A stretch of DNA of 64,000 nucleotides from Methylotenera_A sp031422335 (GTDB taxonomy: Bacteria > Pseudomonadota > Gammaproteobacteria > Burkholderiales > Methylophilaceae). Below the pieces are notes generated by a model. The model was not told the DNA's origin. It ran no database searches and worked only from the letters and a program-made list of their open reading frames with translations. The first letter of the stretch is position 1; each line of letters begins with the position of its first letter. A program made the translations under genes and the position numbers. The DNA lies in NCBI GenBank assembly GCA_031422335.1, contig JANOQW010000025.1, positions 74,441-138,440 on the forward strand. Direction: 5' to 3'. Below, in pieces: positions 60,430 through 64,000 of this stretch.

Positions 60430-61142
60430 GGAGCTGTAGTAGATTAGCTTAGATGTTAAGCTAACAAAATGAAGCTAAGTCATTGTAAGTTATTAAAAAA
60501 ACAGCAGTTAAAGTTGCTTGAATATTTTGTATTAGAAGTAACTGCTAGGTCTGCTGCTGATTTACTGGGTATCCAAGCAAACAGTGCGGCCTTGTTTTAC
60601 CGTAAATTACGTGAAGTCATTGTGTACTATTTAGAGCTAGAAGCGCATGAAATATTTGGCGGTGCGATCGAGTTAGACGAGAGTTACTTTGGTGGCGTAC
60701 GTAAAGGCAAACGTGGTCGCGGCGCAGCTGGTAAAGTAGCTGTGTTTGGGATATTAAAGCGTGGGGGCAAGGTCTATACAAAAGTAGTTATTAACACTAA
60801 GGCTGAAACGCTAATGCCGCTGATAGCGAGTAAAATAGAGCCTGACAGCGTTGTTTATACCGATTGCTACCGCAGCTATAACGCATTAGATGTGAGTGAT
60901 TTTTATCATGAACGCATAAACCATAGCAAGCTATTTGGACGAGGTAAGAATCACATTAACGGCATTGAGAACTTTTGGAATCAAGCCAGGCGCGTGTTAA
61001 GAAAATATAACGGGATTCCTAAAGAATCATTCCCACAATTCCTCAAAGAATGTGAGTTCAGATTTAATTACGGAACCCCTAAACAGCAACTGAAAATACT
61101 AAAGGAATGGGCTGGTATTTAGTGCTAATCTACTACAGCCCC
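60430..61142 (+). mobile_element. IS1595-family (IS1016-like) insertion sequence
   Basis: Terminal inverted repeats GGAGCTGTAGTAGATTAGC (60430-60448) and the complement of GCTAATCTACTACAGCCCC (61124-61142) agree at 18 of 19 positions and enclose one transposase gene. The ends match the IS1016 type known from Neisseria and relatives, as I recall. The 8-bp flanks (TAGAAAAT and ATTAATAA) are not a target duplication, suggesting later rearrangement. Length is 713 bp. Confidence 0.9.
60469..61122 (+). CDS. IS1595-family transposase
   Basis: 217 residues, full length for the IS1016 group. The DDE-type catalytic domain has AIELDESYFGGVRKGKRGRG (first Asp), VVYTDCYRSYNAL (second Asp) and a third motif GRGKNHINGIENFWNQARR (Asn/Glu). 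The N-terminal region holds a helix-turn-helix (ARSAADLLGIQANSAALFYR). No internal stops, so it is probably active or recently inserted. Confidence 0.93.
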   Translation: MKLSHCKLLKKQQLKLLEYFVLEVTARSAADLLGIQANSAALFYRKLREVIVYYLELEAHEIFGGAIELDESYFGGVRKGKRGRGAAGKVAVFGILKRGGKVYTKVVINTKAETLMPLIASKIEPDSVVYTDCYRSYNALDVSDFYHERINHSKLFGRGKNHINGIENFWNQARRVLRKYNGIPKESFPQFLKECEFRFNYGTPKQQLKILKEWAGI

Positions 61143-61183
61143 ATTAATAATTGTTAATTTATCAGTCAAACGTTAATTTTTAA

Positions 61184-61330
61184 CTATGAAGAGTTTGCCT
61201 TCAAATATTGTACCCCAAATTGGAATATCATTGAGTTTCTCTGGTCCACTTCATAAGTATCCTGCCTCAGGACAACGAAGTCGGAGGTCTTGCCGGAGAC
61301 GAGGCTGCCAATTTCTCTCTCATTGATCTT
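61184..61330 (-). pseudogene. Amidohydrolase C-terminal fragment (copy 1)
   Basis: The last about 45 codons read IGSLVSGKTSDFVVLRQDTY and end IFQFGVQYLKANSS. They align with the end of the amidohydrolase at 61993-63663 (IGSIVSGKTADFTILEQDPY), but with many substitutions, so it comes from a different paralogue. Upstream codons do not continue as an amidohydrolase. It abuts the IS element end at 61142. Confidence 0.6.
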
Positions 61331-61538
61331 TGTCCGCACTCCGAAATATACCTTCGTATCCTTATTTACTATAGTTGGCGAAAAAACTGCAAATCCGCGG
61401 TGAAATTGAGTCACGCCGCGAGTACGCCGCTGACAGCCCACAAAAATGTTGCCCTATAGTCGAAGTACAGCGAAACTGTGAACACTGGATCCATCATGAT
61501 TTCCACCCAACCTTCAAATACCCAAGGGAGGGCTCAAG

Positions 61539-61982
61539 TCACTGGCGTGTTTGGCTCATTTTCCATCTCACGACGCCAACGACTGCCAGCAGGGCGCCCA
61601 ACGCGCCAACGCCGTTGAGCAGGGCGCCGGCATAACGCCAGAACTCGGACGGCCACAGGGTGGGGTCAGAGGTAAAGGCGTTTACGACGGCCGCGAGGGC
61701 CATGAGCCCGCCGAGGACTGAGAGCACCACATAGAGAATGGGCCACCTGCGCAATCCGATCACCAGCCAGAATCCAATTGCCAGCAAGATCGCGGCGGCA
61801 AGAATCGAAGCGGTGGGACCGGGTGGACGCAGGCCCTGAGCGATCCGGCCAACCCCGACGACGTTCCACAACATCGAGAGCGTAGCCCACGCGAGCTGGA
61901 TCGAGAGGACGAGTTTCAGTCTCTCCCAAAGTTCTAGCGTTGGGTGCGACCGTTCTCTGCCTGACTGCGATAGTAATTGCAC
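61539..61982 (-). CDS. Hypothetical four-helix membrane protein in GC-rich DNA
   Basis: 147 residues if translation starts at GTG 61982, which follows GGAGGGCAT closely. Four membrane segments are seen: LKLVLSIQLAWATLSMLWNV, SILAAAILLAIGFWLVIGL, ILYVVLSVLGGLMALAAVV and AGALLNGVGALGALLAVVGV. No family is recognised. The DNA is about 57-67% GC in sampled lines, against about 40-50% nearby, a strong sign of foreign origin. The gene begins 11 bp beyond the amidohydrolase stop. Confidence 0.55.
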   Translation of the reverse strand: MQLLSQSGRERSHPTLELWERLKLVLSIQLAWATLSMLWNVVGVGRIAQGLRPPGPTASILAAAILLAIGFWLVIGLRRWPILYVVLSVLGGLMALAAVVNAFTSDPTLWPSEFWRYAGALLNGVGALGALLAVVGVVRWKMSQTRQ

Positions 61983-61992
61983 ATGCCCTCCG

Positions 61993-63663
61993 TCATTTGA
62001 TCGGGAATAGTTTGCCCTCGAAGACGGTACCCCAGATGGGGATGTCTTTGAGTTTCGCTGGTGCAACCTTGTAAGGATCTTGCTCTAGTATGGTAAAGTC
62101 GGCAGTTTTGCCTGATACGATACTACCAATTTCATTTTCAATGCCTAAAATAAAAGCCGCGTCAATGGTGATAGAGCGTAGCGCTTGTTGAAGTGATAAG
62201 CGCTCTTCTGGGCAAAGTACAGTGCCTTCACTGCTGAATCTATTTACAGCAGCCCAAACCAAAGTCAGCGGTTCTGCAGGTGCCATTGGCGCATCAGAGT
62301 GCAGTGCTAGCGGGATACGCTCACGTTCAATACTGCCAATACGCGCCATAGAAGATGCCCGATCAACGCCTAATCCTAACTCGCCAAACTTAAGCCCAGC
62401 TTCATAAATGTAATAAGGGTTAGCAGATACAATTGCACCTAAGCGCCCTATTCTGCGTGTTTGGTCTGGTGAAGAATAGCCAAAGTGCTCAATGGTGAAG
62501 CGATGGTCAAAGCGAGGTTTTTCATCTAATAGTTTTTCAAGCAAATCTAACACCAAATCTAAACCTAAATCACCATTGGTATGCACGTGAATTTGATACC
62601 CCGCTTTCCAATATACGCGGGCAATTTCTTCCAGCGTTTCTGGCGGCGTCATCCATTCGCCATGATGCCCGTCGATTTATCCTGTTACTGTTTGCATATA
62701 CTGCGAATAGAAAGCGCCATCAGCAAATAATTTAACATTTTTAATAAAACGTAAATGATGCGTGCTAGTCTCACTTAAAGATTCAACCCATTCAAATGCT
62801 TTTTGAATACCCTTTTGTGCCGATGGTGTTTGTACATCTGGAATAAAATAGGTACGAAAAGGCGTGTCGTCACTATTGAGTAATTTATTGGGCGCCATCC
62901 ACTCTAGCTCAGGGTTGGCTAAGCCAAACGACATCTCCGCCACTGTCGTTAAACCACCAAAGTGTATAATTCTGCCGTTAAGTGCCGTACCAGCTAAGTA
63001 ACGTTCTGGGTTAAACATGAACGGCGTGATCTTTGCCATAGCTAACCCAAGCAGCCCTGCCTCCCAATAACGACCTTCCTCATAATTAATTTGTGGATTA
63101 CCTACTGTTTCGTCTTCAGTCAGATTAAAATATTTTAGCGCTGCCGTGTTAAAAATCATCTCGTGCGTTGAGCGTGTCCAAATAAAAACTGGTCGGGTGA
63201 GTGAAATCTTATCAAGATCAACCCGCGTTACATCACCATGAAACAAATTGTGATAACCCCAGGTAATATAAGGCGCTTCTGGCGCACCCGTCATTGCCGC
63301 TTCGCCCTCTGCTAAACGTGCTAAATATGCCTCCTTACCACGTACTGCGGTGTAAGTTTTCTCGGGTAAACGCCAATCAAAAGCGGCAATAATGTCAGCA
63401 TAAAGTGCTGTTGCCCCTAACATTGGGTGCAGATGTGGATCAATGAACCCAGGCATCACAATCTTATCTGCCAGCGTATTATCAATTTCATGCGGGTGTG
63501 CATCCAACCAAGGTTTCAAATCTGCCAATGACCCAACTGACAAAATCTTACCATCGCGCACTGCTACTGCGGTTGCAGTGGGTTGGCTGTCATTCATAGT
63601 GATGATTTTTTTTGCTGTATATACAGTAATTTTTTTGGCTGTTTTCATACGTTTATCTTCCAT
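61993..63663 (-). pseudogene. YtcJ-like amidohydrolase interrupted by one ochre codon
   Basis: A continuous 557-codon frame with a single TAA at 62677-62679. The N-terminal part (328 residues) has VMPGFIDPHLHPMLG with the metal-binding His pair; the C-terminal part has YQIHVHTNGD, FTIEHFGYSS and IPLALHSDAPM with the further metal ligands. At the break the text reads VTG-stop-IDGHHGEW, where relatives carry Tyr, so TAT/TAC to TAA is the likely change. Family members hydrolyse amides or ureas in many compounds; the substrate is unknown. A start at 63648 is also possible. Confidence 0.85.
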
Positions 63664-63687
63664 AAAATGAGCCGTCTTGTATTACCC

Positions 63688-63879
63688 TTAGATCAACCAA
63701 GTTTTTGCCACTGCTTGATATTTAATACCACCAACAACCGTCCCCCAAACGCGAATGTCCTTAATTTTCATTGGATCAACGTCGAGCGGCGATTCGTCAA
63801 GTACAGCAAAATCAGCAAACTTGCCACACTCAATCGTACCAATCTTTTTTGCGGAAAATATCGTGATGTTATTTTTCAT
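63688..63879 (-). pseudogene. Internally deleted amidohydrolase (N-terminus joined to C-terminus)
   Basis: 63 residues behind a good ribosome site (AGAGGAGACG). The first dozen, MKNNITIFSAKKI, look like the start of an amidohydrolase (compare ITVYTAKKI in the neighbouring gene). They run straight into C-terminal sequence GTIECGKFADFAVLDESPLD, then IKDIRVWGTVVGG. All catalytic parts are missing, so a large in-frame internal deletion is likely. The 120 bp beyond it to the window edge is AT-rich and shows no gene. Confidence 0.6.
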
Positions 63880-64000
63880 TTTTACGTCTCCTCTGGTTTA
63901 AAACAGGGTTTAAAATTTAATTGATGCTACTAATTTTTTATCGTAATTAAATCATAGTTGGTGTATTTTTATGACGTCACCATGTTTTGTAGTACCGTAT

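Noticed and set aside
60422..61150. Target-site duplication of the IS1595-type element
   Set aside because: The 8-bp flanks do not match, so no duplication can be claimed.
1..64000. CRISPR array, prophage, secondary-metabolite cluster or rRNA operon
   Set aside because: No regularly spaced repeats, phage structural genes, modular synthases or rRNA sequence were found in the window.

Overview
The window reads as the chromosome of a betaproteobacterium, most likely a Methylophilaceae methylotroph (Methylotenera-like). This is inference. It rests on an AT-leaning base composition, gene orders seen in Betaproteobacteria (pepP-ubiH-ubi hydroxylase-dsbC; amgK/murU divergent from lptD-surA-pdxA-rsmA; xseB-ispA-dxs-folE2), an azurin, an MxaD-like periplasmic SRPBCC protein and a PEP-CTERM protein. 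No rRNA and no complete tRNA is present.

Layout. 1-6.9 kb: housekeeping genes (maf, marC, a Nudix hydrolase overlapping mnmA, a GST, nadC) and an orphan GspE/PulE ATPase. 7-19.2 kb: an iron/haem acquisition block, all on the minus strand. It holds PepSY and DUF4198 accessory proteins, a TonB-dependent siderophore receptor behind a 33-bp Fur palindrome, a DUF6607-like protein, a haem receptor gene cut by one amber codon, azurin, a 52-residue membrane ORF, exbD, exbB, tonB, a small Cys-containing protein, hemP, a second ribosomal protein S4 gene and a small gene behind another Fur box. 19.3-22.8 kb: ilvB-ilvH-ilvC. 22.8-28.3 kb: psd, rppH, a YVTN propeller lipoprotein, the MxaD-like protein with a frame-shifted tail, two type IV pilin genes (the first behind a sigma-54 promoter) and a vapBC module. 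28.2-32.4 kb: a cyclic-nucleotide block of cNMP-binding/rhodanese protein, metallo-beta-lactamase phosphodiesterase and CHASE2 cyclase. 32.5-43.6 kb: isoprenoid, folate and chorismate genes, dodecin, MFS transporter, rluE and icd. 43.6-48 kb: cold-shock protein, pilB-pilC, dsbC. 48-59.1 kb: ubiquinone hydroxylases, pepP, cell-wall recycling (murU, amgK), outer-membrane biogenesis (lptD, surA), pdxA and rsmA, then a PEP-CTERM gene.

From about 59.99 kb to the right edge the sequence changes character. A 3' fragment of tRNA-Lys(UUU) (anticodon arm to CCA) marks a probable attachment site. Beyond it lie a decayed IS3-like orfA, an IS1595/IS1016-type element, a GC-rich four-helix membrane gene, and an amidohydrolase gene broken by one ochre codon and flanked by two further amidohydrolase fragments. 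I read this as the decaying end of an integrated island whose far end lies outside the window.

Several intergenic elements stand out. A family of about 40-bp hairpins shares the core GCATGGATATTGGC (six intergenic copies, plus a core match inside ubiH). A second inverted repeat is built on GTCATTCCCGC. Paired TAGCCA-type direct repeats precede the two TonB receptors and, more loosely, azurin. The most unusual observations are the apparently Fur-linked S4 paralogue of cyanobacterial/plastid type, the shared leader motif, the hairpin family and the tRNA-Lys attachment scar.
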